A DNA stretch of 64,000 bases from CAILZL01 sp963748005 (GCA_963748005.1 CAVVHH010000002.1:1116001-1180000); one strand, 5' to 3'. Shown: positions 1-8,051, counted from the stretch's first letter. Program-made: numbers and translations. The notes: generated by a model not told the origin, from the letters alone.

Positions 1-360
1 CGTGATAGGGCGTAATTCGCCGCTCAGGGACAATTCACCGTATAGCTCGCAGTCGGCCAATTCGCGGGCTGCCAGCTGACCCGAAGCAACCAGAATACCG
101 ATCGCAATCGGCAGGTCGAATCGCCCACCCTCCTTGGGCAGATCCGCGGGCGCCAGATTGACGGTAATTCGCCCCGGAGGCAGCTCGAAATTGCAGTTGA
201 TCAGCGCAGAACGCACCCGGTCCTTGCTTTCGCGTACCACCACTTCGGGTAGCCCGACGATGGTGAAGGAAGGCAGGCCACTACCAATGTCCACTTCCAC
301 GCTGACTTGGGGTGCATCCATGCCGAACTGGGCACGACTGAGAATGGTGGCGATGGCCAT
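1..360 (-). CDS. comM: ComM/YifB-family Mg-chelatase-like AAA ATPase, N-terminal part
   Basis: Only the first 120 codons lie in the window; the gene runs off its left edge. The start is the ATG at 360-358, giving MAIATILSRAQFGMDAP and then the typical family segments GLPSFTIVGLPE, VRSALINC and PPGRITVNLAPADLPKEGG. This is the N-terminal Lon-protease-S5-like domain of YifB/ComM proteins. In naturally competent bacteria ComM is a hexameric helicase that extends branch migration of incoming DNA during transformation. The Walker motifs and Mg-chelatase domain would lie outside the window, so the ATPase part is not seen. It follows ubiK in the same direction with a 28-bp gap, so the two may be cotranscribed. 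Confidence 0.88.
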   Translation of the reverse strand, partial: MAIATILSRAQFGMDAPQVSVEVDIGSGLPSFTIVGLPEVVVRESKDRVRSALINCNFELPPGRITVNLAPADLPKEGGRFDLPIAIGILVASGQLAARELADCELYGELSLSGELRPIT

Positions 361-388
361 ATCGACATCCCTGTCTGTTAAGAGGCGG

Positions 389-640
389 TTATTGACGTTG
401 TTCGAGCTGCGCCAGACGTTGTTCCAGGCTTTCCAGTTTTTCGCGGGTACGCATCAGTACGCCCGCCTGCACATCGAACTCACGCCGCGACACCAGATCC
501 ATGCGCGTCAGCGCTGACTGTAACACAGCCTTGAAGTTCTGCTCGGCGTCGCGCTTCAGGGCGCTCAAGCCTTCAGGCAGGGATGCCGACAGCCGCTTTG
601 CCAGCTCGGTTACCTTCTCATCAATTGTTCGCGCGTCCAC
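389..640 (-). CDS. ubiK: UbiK-like ubiquinone biosynthesis accessory factor (YqiC/BMFP family)
   Basis: An 83-residue protein, the usual length for YqiC/UbiK. It has an amphipathic N-terminal half (KVTELAKRLSASLPEGLSALKRD) and a C-terminal coiled coil (VLMRTREKLESLEQRLAQLEQRQ), the layout of the BMFP/UbiK family. Known family members are trimeric coiled-coil proteins that bind the SCP2 protein UbiJ and help the aerobic Ubi complex work on membrane-associated precursors. A ubiJ gene is present in this window at 23.6 kb. The gene lies just upstream of comM on the same strand and is divergent from glnK. Confidence 0.9.
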   Translation of the reverse strand: MDARTIDEKVTELAKRLSASLPEGLSALKRDAEQNFKAVLQSALTRMDLVSRREFDVQAGVLMRTREKLESLEQRLAQLEQRQ

Positions 641-925
641 TTTATCGCTCCGTATCGGCCGGACAGAAATTCAGAACGTCAATTACTGGGGTGACTGTAC
701 GGAGGCCTCGCCTGCGGCTCAAGCCCAAGTTTCGGTGAACGCTCGGTTCCGCGAGCCTGAAACTGCGCCACAGTGATGCGGCCGATCACAGCCACACGGA
801 CCCCGAGCGCCGAATTGCACCGTATTGAGTCGCCGACCCGACAAAAATGCCCCGCAATTGGGCAATATCAAGACTGGATGACAATCGGCACTACGGTTTT
901 TGCGGGCTGAATCGGCTAATACACG
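641..925. other. Non-coding upstream region of ubiK and glnK
   Basis: About 285 bp between the ubiK start and the glnK promoter with no convincing gene; short open frames here overlap one another and have no recognisable product. The region should hold the ubiK promoter and enhancer sites for the sigma-54 promoter of glnK. I could not identify a full NtrC palindrome with confidence; GCACTA near 890 and GCACCG near 817 are only half-site-like. Confidence 0.5.
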
Positions 926-941
926 TGGCACAGAAGATGCA
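926..941 (+). promoter_or_regulatory. Sigma-54 (RpoN) promoter for glnK-amtB
   Basis: TGGCACAGAAGATGCA matches the -24/-12 consensus TGGCAC-N5-TTGCA. The invariant GG at 927-928 and GC at 939-940 are 12 bp apart, which is the required spacing. It ends 85 bp before the glnK ATG. NtrC/RpoN control of glnK-amtB is the rule in gammaproteobacteria, so position and sequence agree. Confidence 0.75.
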
Positions 942-1026
942 AATGTTCACGCGTAGCGCTCAGCTCCAACGTGGGCGAGAGCCCAGATTGCAAGTTGGTT
1001 ACCAGAAGTTAAGGAGTGCGCTCGCG

Positions 1027-1365
1027 ATGAAGCTGATCACCGCCATCATCAAGCCATTCAAGCTCGATGACGTTCGCCAGGCCGTGGCGGACATCGGCGT
1101 GCAAGGCATCACCGTAACGGAAGTGCAGGGATTTGGCCGTCAGCGCGGCCATACCGAACTGTACCGTGGCGCGGAGTATCGCGTTGACTTTCTGCCCAAG
1201 ACCAAGATCGAGCTCGCCGTTGACGACTCGATTACGGAACAGGTGGTGGAGGCCATCACGAATGTCGCTCGCACCGGCAAGATCGGCGACGGCAAGGTAT
1301 TTGTATCCGACCTCGAACAGGCGGTGCGAATCCGCACGGGCGAGGTGGGTATTGATGCCGTGTGA
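1027..1365 (+). CDS. glnK: Nitrogen regulatory PII protein GlnK
   Basis: 112 residues, the canonical PII length. It starts MKLITAIIKPFKLDDVR and has the T-loop with Tyr-51 in RGAEYRVDF, the uridylylation site, and the B-loop segment ARTGKIGDGKVFV that binds ATP or ADP and 2-oxoglutarate. PII trimers report nitrogen and carbon status and, under ammonium excess, plug the AmtB channel. The ATG at 1027 follows an AAGGAG-type ribosome site (1010-1015). Linkage to amtB 155 bp downstream, and the sigma-54 promoter upstream, favour glnK over glnB. Confidence 0.95.
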   Translation: MKLITAIIKPFKLDDVRQAVADIGVQGITVTEVQGFGRQRGHTELYRGAEYRVDFLPKTKIELAVDDSITEQVVEAITNVARTGKIGDGKVFVSDLEQAVRIRTGEVGIDAV

Positions 1366-1520
1366 CGTCTAGAAGGTAACCGTGGGCAACCTTGGCTATG
1401 GGCTTATTTGATTTTGATACACAACAGGCAAATAGGCTCAATTCTTGATTCAACAGTTTTGATTCGACAGGCGATTGGCAAGCAGTTTTGCAGCATTACT
1501 CATCCCGCAGGAGAACGACA

Positions 1521-3041
1521 GTGAATAAACCTCTGGCACTTAGAAGGGTGCTCACTCCCTTGTGGAGCGCCGCACTCATCGCACTTGCGATGCTGGGCAC
1601 CCCGGCTTTCGCACAGGAAACCCCGCCCCCTGATGCAGCAGCAGTCAGTGCAGAAGCGCCAGCTGCAGCACCTGCTGATGCTGCAGCTGAAGCAGCACCT
1701 GCAGAAGCCGAAGCGGCGCCTGCGCCGAGCTTCGAAAAGGGTGACATGGCGTGGATGATGACCGCCACCGCGTTCGTATTGTTCATGACGGTACCAGGCC
1801 TGGCGCTGTTCTACACCGGCATGGTCCGCACCAAGAACTCGCTGTCCACCGTGATGCAAAGCTTCGCCATTTTCTGCGTCATCGCTGTGCTCTGGATGGT
1901 TTATGGTTACAGCGCCGCGTTCACGGCAGGTAATCCCATTATTGGCACCCTGGACAAACTGTTCATGGGCGGTGTTGACCTGAACACGGCCGCAGCAACT
2001 TTCAGCAAGGGCGTTTATATCCCTGACCTGGTGTTCTGTGTATTCCAGCTGACCTTCGCGGCAATCACTGTCGCGCTGATCTGCGGTGGCTTTGCGGAAC
2101 GCTTCAAGTTCTCCGCCATGCTGATTTTCAGCGTTCTGTGGTTCACGTTCTCCTATCTGCCCATGGCGCATATGGTGTGGTACTGGGATGGCCCGGATGC
2201 ATATCCGAAGGGTGATGCTGACGCAGCCGCGACTGCACTCAGCCACGCTGGCTGGCTGTTCCAGAAAGGCGCCATCGACTTCGCCGGCGGCACCGTGGTG
2301 CATATCAACGCGGGTATTGCTGCATTGGTTTGCGCGCTGGTGCTTGGACCTCGCAAGAACTACGGCAAAGTATCCATGGCTCCACACAGCTTGATGGTGT
2401 CGGCAATCGGTACCGGCATGTTGTGGATGGGCTGGTTCGGCTTCAACGCCGGCTCGGCACTGGAAGCCAGCGCCACCGCCGGTCTGGCCTTCTTCAATAC
2501 ACTGGTCGGCACTGCCGTCGCAGGTACGGCCTGGATGCTCACCGAGTGGATCGTCAAGGGCAAGCCAAGCTTGCTGGGCGTCTGTTCGGGCATTGTGGCG
2601 GGTCTGGTGGCTGTCACTCCGGCCTGCGGCTGGGTGGGTCCAATGGGTGCTTTTGTCATCTGCGCCGTTGCAGGCGTGGTGTGCTTTTTCGCTGCAACCA
2701 AGCTCAAGCACATGTTGGGCTATGACGATGCGCTGGACGCCTTTGGCGTGCACTGCGTCGGCGGCATCATCGGCGCCCTCGGCACCGGCATCTTCGTGAA
2801 TCCCGCCTTGGGCGGCACGGGTGTGTGGGATTACACCGCGGAGGCCGTTGCCCCTTATGACTTCGGCGTGCAGTTCATGGCCCAGGTATGGGCTGTGGGT
2901 ACAGCGCTGGTCTGGTCTGGTGTGGTCGCGGCAGTGATCATGCTCGCCCTGAAGTACACCATCGGTGTGCGCTCCAGCGACGAAGATCAGGAAGAAGGTC
3001 TGGATCTGGCCGATCACGGCGAAAAGGCTTACAACATGTAA
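1521..3041 (+). CDS. amtB: Ammonium transporter AmtB
   Basis: 506 residues from a GTG start at 1521, chosen because AGGAGA lies 6 bp upstream and the next residues form a signal peptide (LWSAALIALAMLGTPAFA). Eleven hydrophobic segments of the Amt/Mep/Rh family follow. Both pore histidines are in their usual contexts (GGTVVHINAG and DAFGVHCVGG). AmtB is a trimeric inner-membrane channel for NH4+/NH3, gated by GlnK. An unusual feature is a stretch of about 40 residues rich in Ala, Pro and Glu between the signal peptide and the first membrane helix of the channel; E. coli AmtB lacks it. A strong terminator follows. Confidence 0.95.
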   Translation: MNKPLALRRVLTPLWSAALIALAMLGTPAFAQETPPPDAAAVSAEAPAAAPADAAAEAAPAEAEAAPAPSFEKGDMAWMMTATAFVLFMTVPGLALFYTGMVRTKNSLSTVMQSFAIFCVIAVLWMVYGYSAAFTAGNPIIGTLDKLFMGGVDLNTAAATFSKGVYIPDLVFCVFQLTFAAITVALICGGFAERFKFSAMLIFSVLWFTFSYLPMAHMVWYWDGPDAYPKGDADAAATALSHAGWLFQKGAIDFAGGTVVHINAGIAALVCALVLGPRKNYGKVSMAPHSLMVSAIGTGMLWMGWFGFNAGSALEASATAGLAFFNTLVGTAVAGTAWMLTEWIVKGKPSLLGVCSGIVAGLVAVTPACGWVGPMGAFVICAVAGVVCFFAATKLKHMLGYDDALDAFGVHCVGGIIGALGTGIFVNPALGGTGVWDYTAEAVAPYDFGVQFMAQVWAVGTALVWSGVVAAVIMLALKYTIGVRSSDEDQEEGLDLADHGEKAYNM

Positions 3042-3103
3042 GTCACTGTTTACCCGGCGGTCTGCCGCCGCCGGGTTTACAGATCAAACAGTACAGTCGA
3101 GTC

Positions 3104-3135
3104 AAACGGGTGCCATTTGGCACCCGTTTTCTTTT
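3104..3135 (+). terminator. Rho-independent terminator after amtB
   Basis: Perfect 11-bp stem (AAACGGGTGCC, loop ATTT, GGCACCCGTTT) followed by TCTTTT. It lies 63 bp after the amtB stop. A second GC-rich hairpin without a T-run lies at 3053-3075. Confidence 0.85.
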
Positions 3136-3367
3136 GCCATACAAGGAAGTACAAATGGGACGCATCGCGCCCTTGTGGGGCATCGGCAGCGTCAGAATCC
3201 CCGAGGGGGGACCGCGAAGCACAGGATGTGCGAGAGTGGCAGCCACCTGCGTCCAGTAGTGTGACCCGGGTCAATGCAGCAACTGCCGGGTTTGCCAGAA
3301 TTGCCGCCGGGATATTTTCTGTGACAGAGTTCACCTGACGCTGTCGATGGTTGCACTGGAGCCCCAC
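3136..3367. other. Intergenic region, nothing recognised
   Basis: About 230 bp between the amtB terminator and the DUF4124 gene. No gene, repeat or clear promoter was seen; overlapping short open frames lack family features. Confidence 0.5.
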
Positions 3368-3835
3368 ATGTCGCCCGCCAAGTCATACCTGACCGCCACT
3401 CTCGCATTGAGCCTGCTGGCCGTTTCAGTCGCCCAGGCAGACGTATATCGTTTCGTCGACAGCAAGGGACAGGTGCAATACACCGACAAACCGGAGACAC
3501 TTCCGGCTGAACTGCTGGCCAAAATGAAATCACAGCGCACGGATAACGCCGCACTCGCTGACCGCGTCGCTGCCGACCTGAAAGCCCGTGATGCAGCTGC
3601 CAAGACCCAGGAAGCTGCCGCCAAGACCAATGCCGAGAAATCCAGGGCTGCCGAAGTTACTGCGGCAGACAAAGCCAATCGTTGCACGCAGGCACGCAGT
3701 CAATACGTGGCGGTCACCACTACCGGGCGGGTGTACACCGTGGATGAGAAAGGTGAACGTGCATACATGAATGATGCTCAACTCGATCAGGCTCGCGCCA
3801 CCGCCAAGGAACAAATGGATACCTGGTGTAATTAA
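3368..3835 (+). CDS. Secreted DUF4124-domain protein
   Basis: 155 residues from the ATG at 3368. An in-frame ATG 21 bp upstream exists, but the later one gives a clean signal peptide (SYLTATLALSLLAVSVAQA). Directly after it comes the DUF4124 signature VYRFVDSKGQVQYTDKPE, then an Ala/Lys-rich helical segment (about residues 60-105) and a short C-terminal domain with two Cys (NRCTQA and DTWCN) that could form a disulfide. DUF4124 proteins are periplasmic and of unknown function. It is a single-gene unit after a terminator. Confidence 0.75.
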   Translation: MSPAKSYLTATLALSLLAVSVAQADVYRFVDSKGQVQYTDKPETLPAELLAKMKSQRTDNAALADRVAADLKARDAAAKTQEAAAKTNAEKSRAAEVTAADKANRCTQARSQYVAVTTTGRVYTVDEKGERAYMNDAQLDQARATAKEQMDTWCN

Positions 3836-3900
3836 AGGCAGCGAACCGGCTACACTGAAGTGGCGGCCAGCGTGATGGTCGCCACATTCATTTTGAGAAC

Positions 3901-4767
3901 ATGAAAACCGGATTCATCGGACTAGGTGCCATGGGCATGGGCATGGCGCGCAATCTCCACAAGCACGGCCTGCTCAGCGCCGTCTGGAACCGCAGTTCTG
4001 CCAAAGCGCAGAAGCTTGCCGCAGAATGCAACTGTACCGCCGCCGCTTCGCTGACCGAACTCCCCCAAAGCTGCGACGCGCTGGTGACCTGCGTATCCGC
4101 AGATGACGACCTGCGGCAAGTAATCGAGCAGCTGCAAGACGTGCTGCGTCCGGGCATGCTGGTGATTGATTGTTCAACCGTCAGCGCCACCACGGCCCGT
4201 CAGTGCGCCGCACTGGTAGCAGTACGCGGCGGTGAATTTCTCGATGCGCCGGTCAGTGGCGGCGTGGAAGGCGCACGCCTGGGTACGTTGGCGATTATGG
4301 TGGGCGGGTCCGCAAGCGCGTTCCAGCGCGCGCAACCGATCTTCAATGCGATGGGCAAGACCATCACCCACTTTGGCGACAGTGGCTCTGGCCAGGCCGC
4401 CAAGGCCACCAATCAGATTCTCTGTGCCGGCGCCATTCAGGCCGCTGCCGAAGCGATGGCGTTTGCCAGGGCCGAAGGTCTGCCGCTGGACAAGATCATC
4501 GATACCCTCAGCAAGGGCGCGGGCACCAGCTGGTATTTCACCCATCGCGCACCGAACATGATGAATAACAGCTATGACGGTGGCTTCCGTGTGCGCCTGC
4601 ATGAGAAGGATCTGAAGATTTGCCGCGACATGGCCCAGCAACACGGTGCGCAATTGCCGCTGATCGAAATGACACTGATTCAGTACCGGCGTCTCATTGA
4701 ACAGGGTTATGGCGATGAAGATGTCTCCGCACTGTTCCGTTTGAAGACCGCCTTGTTCAAGCAATAA
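3901..4767 (+). CDS. NAD(P)-dependent beta-hydroxyacid dehydrogenase (HIBADH/GarR type)
   Basis: 288 residues, the usual family length. The dinucleotide-binding motif GLGAMGMGMARNL is at residues 7-19, the substrate motif DAPVSGGVEGA at 115-125, and the catalytic lysine is probably Lys-168 in GQAAKATNQIL. Family members reduce or oxidise small 3-hydroxyacids such as 3-hydroxyisobutyrate or tartronate semialdehyde, or act as succinic semialdehyde reductases; the substrate cannot be assigned here because no pathway genes flank it. The stop is 4 bp before the algZ-like start, so it is probably cotranscribed with the two-component genes. Confidence 0.85.
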   Translation: MKTGFIGLGAMGMGMARNLHKHGLLSAVWNRSSAKAQKLAAECNCTAAASLTELPQSCDALVTCVSADDDLRQVIEQLQDVLRPGMLVIDCSTVSATTARQCAALVAVRGGEFLDAPVSGGVEGARLGTLAIMVGGSASAFQRAQPIFNAMGKTITHFGDSGSGQAAKATNQILCAGAIQAAAEAMAFARAEGLPLDKIIDTLSKGAGTSWYFTHRAPNMMNNSYDGGFRVRLHEKDLKICRDMAQQHGAQLPLIEMTLIQYRRLIEQGYGDEDVSALFRLKTALFKQ

Positions 4768-4771
4768 ACAC

Positions 4772-5851
4772 ATGAGCAATACGGACAGCACGCGCGCGGC
4801 CAGCAAGTTTCACCTGCCGGACTTCTGTGCCGGCAACGCCACGCTTGCCGTCGTATTGATCGTTGAACTCGTCGCGCTGACGCTGACCACGGCACGACAG
4901 CCGTTTCACAGCAACTTCTGGCTGGACCTGGCCGGCACGTCGATGTTCATGTTGTGGCAGGGACTGGTGAGCAGCGCTGTGTTGTGCCGGGCGCGGCCAC
5001 ACTTGAATCAGCTTCAGGCAGGCCGTGCTTATGCAACCGCGCTGGCCCTGATGCTGGCGTCTGCGTTACTGATTGCTGAAGCCGTTTATCAGGTGGGCAA
5101 CCGTTTTGGCCTTGGGGTAGGCGGGCTAACCGACGTGTTTCCCGATCGCCACGGGCCGTTCCTGCTGCGTACCTTCACCATTACCTTCATCGTTAGCAGT
5201 CTGGCGCTGCGCTACTTTCATGTATCAGCCGAATGGCGCCACAGCGTCGAGCTGGAAGCACAGGCACGCATTCGTGCACTGCAGGCGCGTATCCGGCCGC
5301 ACTTCCTGTTCAACAGCATGAACACGATTGCCGCACTGACCCGTTCTGATCCAGAACGCGCCGAGGAGGCGGTGGAAGATCTGGCCGATCTGTTTCGCGC
5401 CAACCTCAGCGAGGCACGCGGCTGGATCCCGCTCAAGGAAGAACTGGAAATCGCGCGGATCTATCAGCGCATCGAACAATTGCGATTGGGTGAGCGCCTG
5501 CAGGTGAAATGGCAAATCGCTGAGCTGCCGATGCGGGCGCTGGTGCCCAGCCTGATGGTACAGCCTCTGCTGGAGAATGCCGTATATCACGGTATCGAAC
5601 CGCTGGCCGAAGGCGGCAGTGTCGTGATCGCCGGCAGTTTCGACGGCGAACGCATCGAATTATCTGTCAGCAATCCCGTGCCGGCTGATGAGCTGGCATT
5701 GAAACGCAACGGTCACGGCATTGCACTCGACAACATCCAGCAGCGTCTGGAACTTGCCTGGCCCGGCAATGCCCAGGTCGAGTTGCAGCAGGAAACAGGA
5801 CAGTACCGGGTGGTACTACGTTTTCCGTATCAGGACCGCAAAGAGAACTAG
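4772..5851 (+). CDS. algZ: AlgZ/LytS-type sensor histidine kinase
   Basis: 359 residues. Four hydrophobic segments lie within residues 20-150, followed by a His_kinase (PF06580) domain with the phospho-acceptor His-177 in RPHFLFNSMNTI, and an HATPase region (LMVQPLLENAVYHGIEP, then NGHGIALDNIQQRL). Its partner is the LytTR regulator encoded just downstream, as in Pseudomonas algZ-algR next to hemC. The last codon is odd: the stop TAG at 5849-5851 uses TA from the target site and G from the first base of an inserted element. Without the insertion the frame would read four residues further (YPCA) and overlap the algR start. Confidence 0.88.
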   Translation: MSNTDSTRAASKFHLPDFCAGNATLAVVLIVELVALTLTTARQPFHSNFWLDLAGTSMFMLWQGLVSSAVLCRARPHLNQLQAGRAYATALALMLASALLIAEAVYQVGNRFGLGVGGLTDVFPDRHGPFLLRTFTITFIVSSLALRYFHVSAEWRHSVELEAQARIRALQARIRPHFLFNSMNTIAALTRSDPERAEEAVEDLADLFRANLSEARGWIPLKEELEIARIYQRIEQLRLGERLQVKWQIAELPMRALVPSLMVQPLLENAVYHGIEPLAEGGSVVIAGSFDGERIELSVSNPVPADELALKRNGHGIALDNIQQRLELAWPGNAQVELQQETGQYRVVLRFPYQDRKEN

Positions 5852-6138
5852 GGTCTGTTAACAGTCATTCAATCACTGCGTTGGAGTCCCAGAAAGCGCC
5901 AGACAAGGCGCGAGGAGTGAGGTTTGTGAACACAAATAAACGACGAGCAACGCCGTATGGCGCTTTCTGGGACCCAACCCGAAGGGACGGGGTCATAAAG
6001 GCCCAGGACTTTGTTGTGACCGAAGGAAATCCCTGTGGGACACCTCGCTTGAGTACATCAAGTACACCGCGCTCGGTGCGCCGCGTCCTGGGCCTTTATG
6101 ACCGCCGTCGCAGCGATCGAATGACTGTTAACAGACCC
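5851..6138. mobile_element. 288-bp MITE-like element with TA target duplication between algZ and algR
   Basis: Terminal inverted repeats of 30 bp (5851-5880 and 6109-6138) match with two mismatches and begin GGGTCTGTTAACAG. The element is flanked by TA at 5849-5850 and 6139-6140, the target duplication made by IS630/Tc1-mariner-type transposases. Inside are two more perfect inverted repeats: 16 bp (5886-5901 with 5958-5973) and 19 bp (5991-6009 with 6085-6103). No transposase is encoded. An open frame at 5881-6153 runs through it, but its ending simply follows the old algZ frame. It is best read as a non-autonomous element; assignment to IS630 is inferred from the TA duplication. Confidence 0.85.
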
Positions 6139-6143
6139 TACCC

Positions 6144-6884
6144 ATGCGCGTAGTGATCGTTGATGACGAAGCACCCGCACGTGAACGCCTGAAACGTCTG
6201 CTCACCGAGATTGACGATTGCGAACTCAGCGGCGAAGCCAGCAATGGGCAGGATGCACTGCAGCTGTGCCAGCAACAGCGGCCCGACGTCCTGTTACTGG
6301 ATGTGCGCATGCCGGGCCTGTCGGGCATTGATGTGGCGCAACATCTCAATTCCCTGGAAGAACCACCGGCGGTGATCTTCACCACCGCTTACGACGAATA
6401 TGCGCTGGATGCCTTTGAGGCCGAGGCCATTGGTTACCTGCTCAAACCAGTGCGCAAGGAAAAACTGGCGCGCGCCCTGCGACATGCAGCGCGCATCTCC
6501 AGCAGCCGCATCCAGCAGCTGAAACACAAGACCAACGCCGCAACCCGCCGTGAACACATCTGCGCGCGTCTGGGTGAACAGCTGCGTCTGATTCCGGTGC
6601 ATGAGATTCGCTACTTCGTCGCCGAACAGAAGTACATCACCGTGCATCACAGCAAGGGCATGGATCTGATCGACGAATCGCTCAAGGATCTGAGCGTGGA
6701 ATTTGCTGATGACTTCATACGCATCCACCGTAATGCCCTGATCGCGGAGCGCGCCATCGCCAGCGTGGAGCGCGACGCGGAAGGTCAGTACAAAATACGG
6801 CTGCGCGACAGCGCTGAGACACTGCCCATCAGCAGGCGACACAGCACGGCGGTGTTGCGCCGGTTGCGGGGACAGGCTGTTTGA
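6144..6884 (+). CDS. algR: AlgR-type LytTR response regulator
   Basis: 246 residues. The N-terminal receiver domain has acidic DDE at residues 7-9, phospho-acceptor Asp-53 (LLDVRMPG), Thr/Ala in FTTAYDEYA and a KPVRKEKL lysine. The C-terminal LytTR DNA-binding domain has VHEIRYFVAEQKYITVHH and FIRIHRNALI. AlgR in Pseudomonas controls alginate, type IV pilus and other surface functions; the targets here are unknown. The ATG at 6144 now lies 5 bp after the inserted element, so its original overlap with algZ is lost and translation must start independently or depend on element-borne sequence. No good ribosome site is visible. Confidence 0.93.
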   Translation: MRVVIVDDEAPARERLKRLLTEIDDCELSGEASNGQDALQLCQQQRPDVLLLDVRMPGLSGIDVAQHLNSLEEPPAVIFTTAYDEYALDAFEAEAIGYLLKPVRKEKLARALRHAARISSSRIQQLKHKTNAATRREHICARLGEQLRLIPVHEIRYFVAEQKYITVHHSKGMDLIDESLKDLSVEFADDFIRIHRNALIAERAIASVERDAEGQYKIRLRDSAETLPISRRHSTAVLRRLRGQAV

Positions 6885-6901
6885 TGGTTTCGATCAGTGG
6901 G

Positions 6902-7219
6902 CTACTGGTGCTTGAACAATTTGTAGATGCGCCGACCTGTTGCAAACAGCACCACACCGCGACTCAGCATGGACCACCAGCCAGAACGGCCAAGGGTCAA
7001 GGCCAGCGCCAGGCCACCCGCGAGCACGCTGGGCCGGGTCAGCACCACGCGCAGGGAACCCAGTGCCGCATCGGTACCGCGCAGGCGTGACTCAATGCCT
7101 TCAACATGCTGCGCCAGCTCCCTGCGTTGCTGTTCACATCGCGCCTGCAACATAGCCCGATGCGAACCAGCTGCAAGCTCAGCGTTCACTGGCTCGTTGC
7201 CGGCCCCTCGCACGGTCAC
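6902..7219 (-). CDS. yqjK: YqjK-like small membrane-associated protein
   Basis: 105 residues with one moderately hydrophobic segment (VLAGGLALALTLGRSGWW) and a basic C-terminus (RRIYKLFKHQ). The position after yqjD and yqjE, and the size, fit YqjK (PF13997-like), although the sequence is divergent. Its start overlaps the stop of the YqjE gene by 4 nt (7216-7219). In E. coli yqjD-yqjE-yqjK form an operon of stress- or stationary-phase envelope proteins; YqjD binds ribosomes. Function here is inferred from context only. Confidence 0.7.
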   Translation of the reverse strand: MTVRGAGNEPVNAELAAGSHRAMLQARCEQQRRELAQHVEGIESRLRGTDAALGSLRVVLTRPSVLAGGLALALTLGRSGWWSMLSRGVVLFATGRRIYKLFKHQ

Positions 7220-7644
7220 GATTGCCTCCGCACACGCTCTTCCAGTTGCTGGCGATCACGGGCCAGTTCGCCGAGAGTGCCATCCAGCATGCGCGGCCGG
7301 TTGCGCAACCTGTTGCGCAAATGCAATGCGGCGCCAAGCGCAATCGCAAAAAACACTGCAGTCACAACCACAGCGGCCAGCATGCGGTATGTGTCCCAGA
7401 ACAGGAAAATCACCACCAGCGCCGCCAGAAACAGTCCAATGCCAGCCGCAAACAATGCGATGAACGCCCATAGCAGCGAATTGGCGGCATACCGTATCTC
7501 CTCCTGAAGCTCGGCGGTCAGCAGCTCAAGACGGGTCTGCGCCATCGCTATCAACGTGGCGAAAGTCTGCGACAGCGATGCCAGCAGGCTGCTTAGCGGC
7601 CCTCTGGGCGGTTCGTCATGCGGCGGGGTCTGTGGGTTCTGCAT
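7216..7644 (-). CDS. yqjE: YqjE-like phage-holin-3-fold membrane protein
   Basis: 142 residues from the ATG at 7644 (MQNPQTPP); a longer frame upstream would overlap the YqjD gene and adds an Arg-rich stretch without family similarity. Two long hydrophobic helices (SLLWAFIALFAAGIGLFLAA and MLAAVVVTAVFFAIALGAAL) are preceded by an amphipathic segment with TRLELLTAELQEE, the layout of PF07332 (Putative_holin_3_6). It is an inner-membrane protein of unknown function, cotranscribed with yqjD and yqjK. Confidence 0.85.
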   Translation of the reverse strand: MQNPQTPPHDEPPRGPLSSLLASLSQTFATLIAMAQTRLELLTAELQEEIRYAANSLLWAFIALFAAGIGLFLAALVVIFLFWDTYRMLAAVVVTAVFFAIALGAALHLRNRLRNRPRMLDGTLGELARDRQQLEERVRRQS

Positions 7645-7661
7645 GGTGTTGGTGCCGGCTC

Positions 7662-7970
7662 TCAATCGCGGCGCCGCAACAGCAAGCCGATCAGCAAACC
7701 GGCGCCTGCAGCCATGCCCAGCGACTGCCATGGGTTCTTCTTCACGTAGTCCGCAGCTGCTGCAGCTGCATCACGCGCTTCCTGCAATACGTCGTCCTGC
7801 ATTTCGCTCAGGCGCGAACGCGCCTGCTGCACTGATTCCTCGGCACGCGCGCGAACCTCTGCCACTCGTTCGCCGGTGTGTGCAGCGGTAGCCTGCAGCA
7901 ACGCTTCCGCATCGCGCACCAGAACCTGCAGGTCCTCAAGCAACTTGGCAGTAGTCATGGGGTCTGACAT
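7662..7970 (-). CDS. yqjD: YqjD/ElaB-family DUF883 protein
   Basis: 102 residues from MSDPMTTAKLL (ATG at 7970). An upstream in-frame ATG at 8012 is possible, but family members start at about the chosen position. A charged helical domain (LVRDAEALLQ to QARSRLSEMQDD) is followed by the signature DYVKKNPWQSLGMAAGAGLLIGLLLRRR: one tail-anchor membrane helix and an Arg cluster. E. coli YqjD and ElaB are inner-membrane proteins that bind 70S/100S ribosomes in stationary phase. First gene of a yqjD-yqjE-yqjK unit. Confidence 0.88.
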   Translation of the reverse strand: MSDPMTTAKLLEDLQVLVRDAEALLQATAAHTGERVAEVRARAEESVQQARSRLSEMQDDVLQEARDAAAAAADYVKKNPWQSLGMAAGAGLLIGLLLRRRD

Positions 7971-8051
7971 GATTTTTTCGCTCACTTGATGATAAATGGA
8001 CTCATCAACCATGGATCCAGGATACGGCACAGCGTATATCACCTGTCATGC

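Noticed and set aside
1476..1491. TGGCAAGCAGTTTTGC upstream of amtB, resembling a second sigma-54 promoter
   Set aside because: GG and GC are 13 bp apart and not 12, and the site 926-941 already serves the glnK-amtB unit.
1500..3017. 505-codon open frame antisense to amtB
   Set aside because: Product is rich in His, Gln, Arg and Cys without any domain; it is a shadow of amtB on the other strand.
5881..6153. 90-codon frame through the algZ-algR element
   Set aside because: It is made of inverted-repeat sequence and ends in the old algZ frame; no protein family features.
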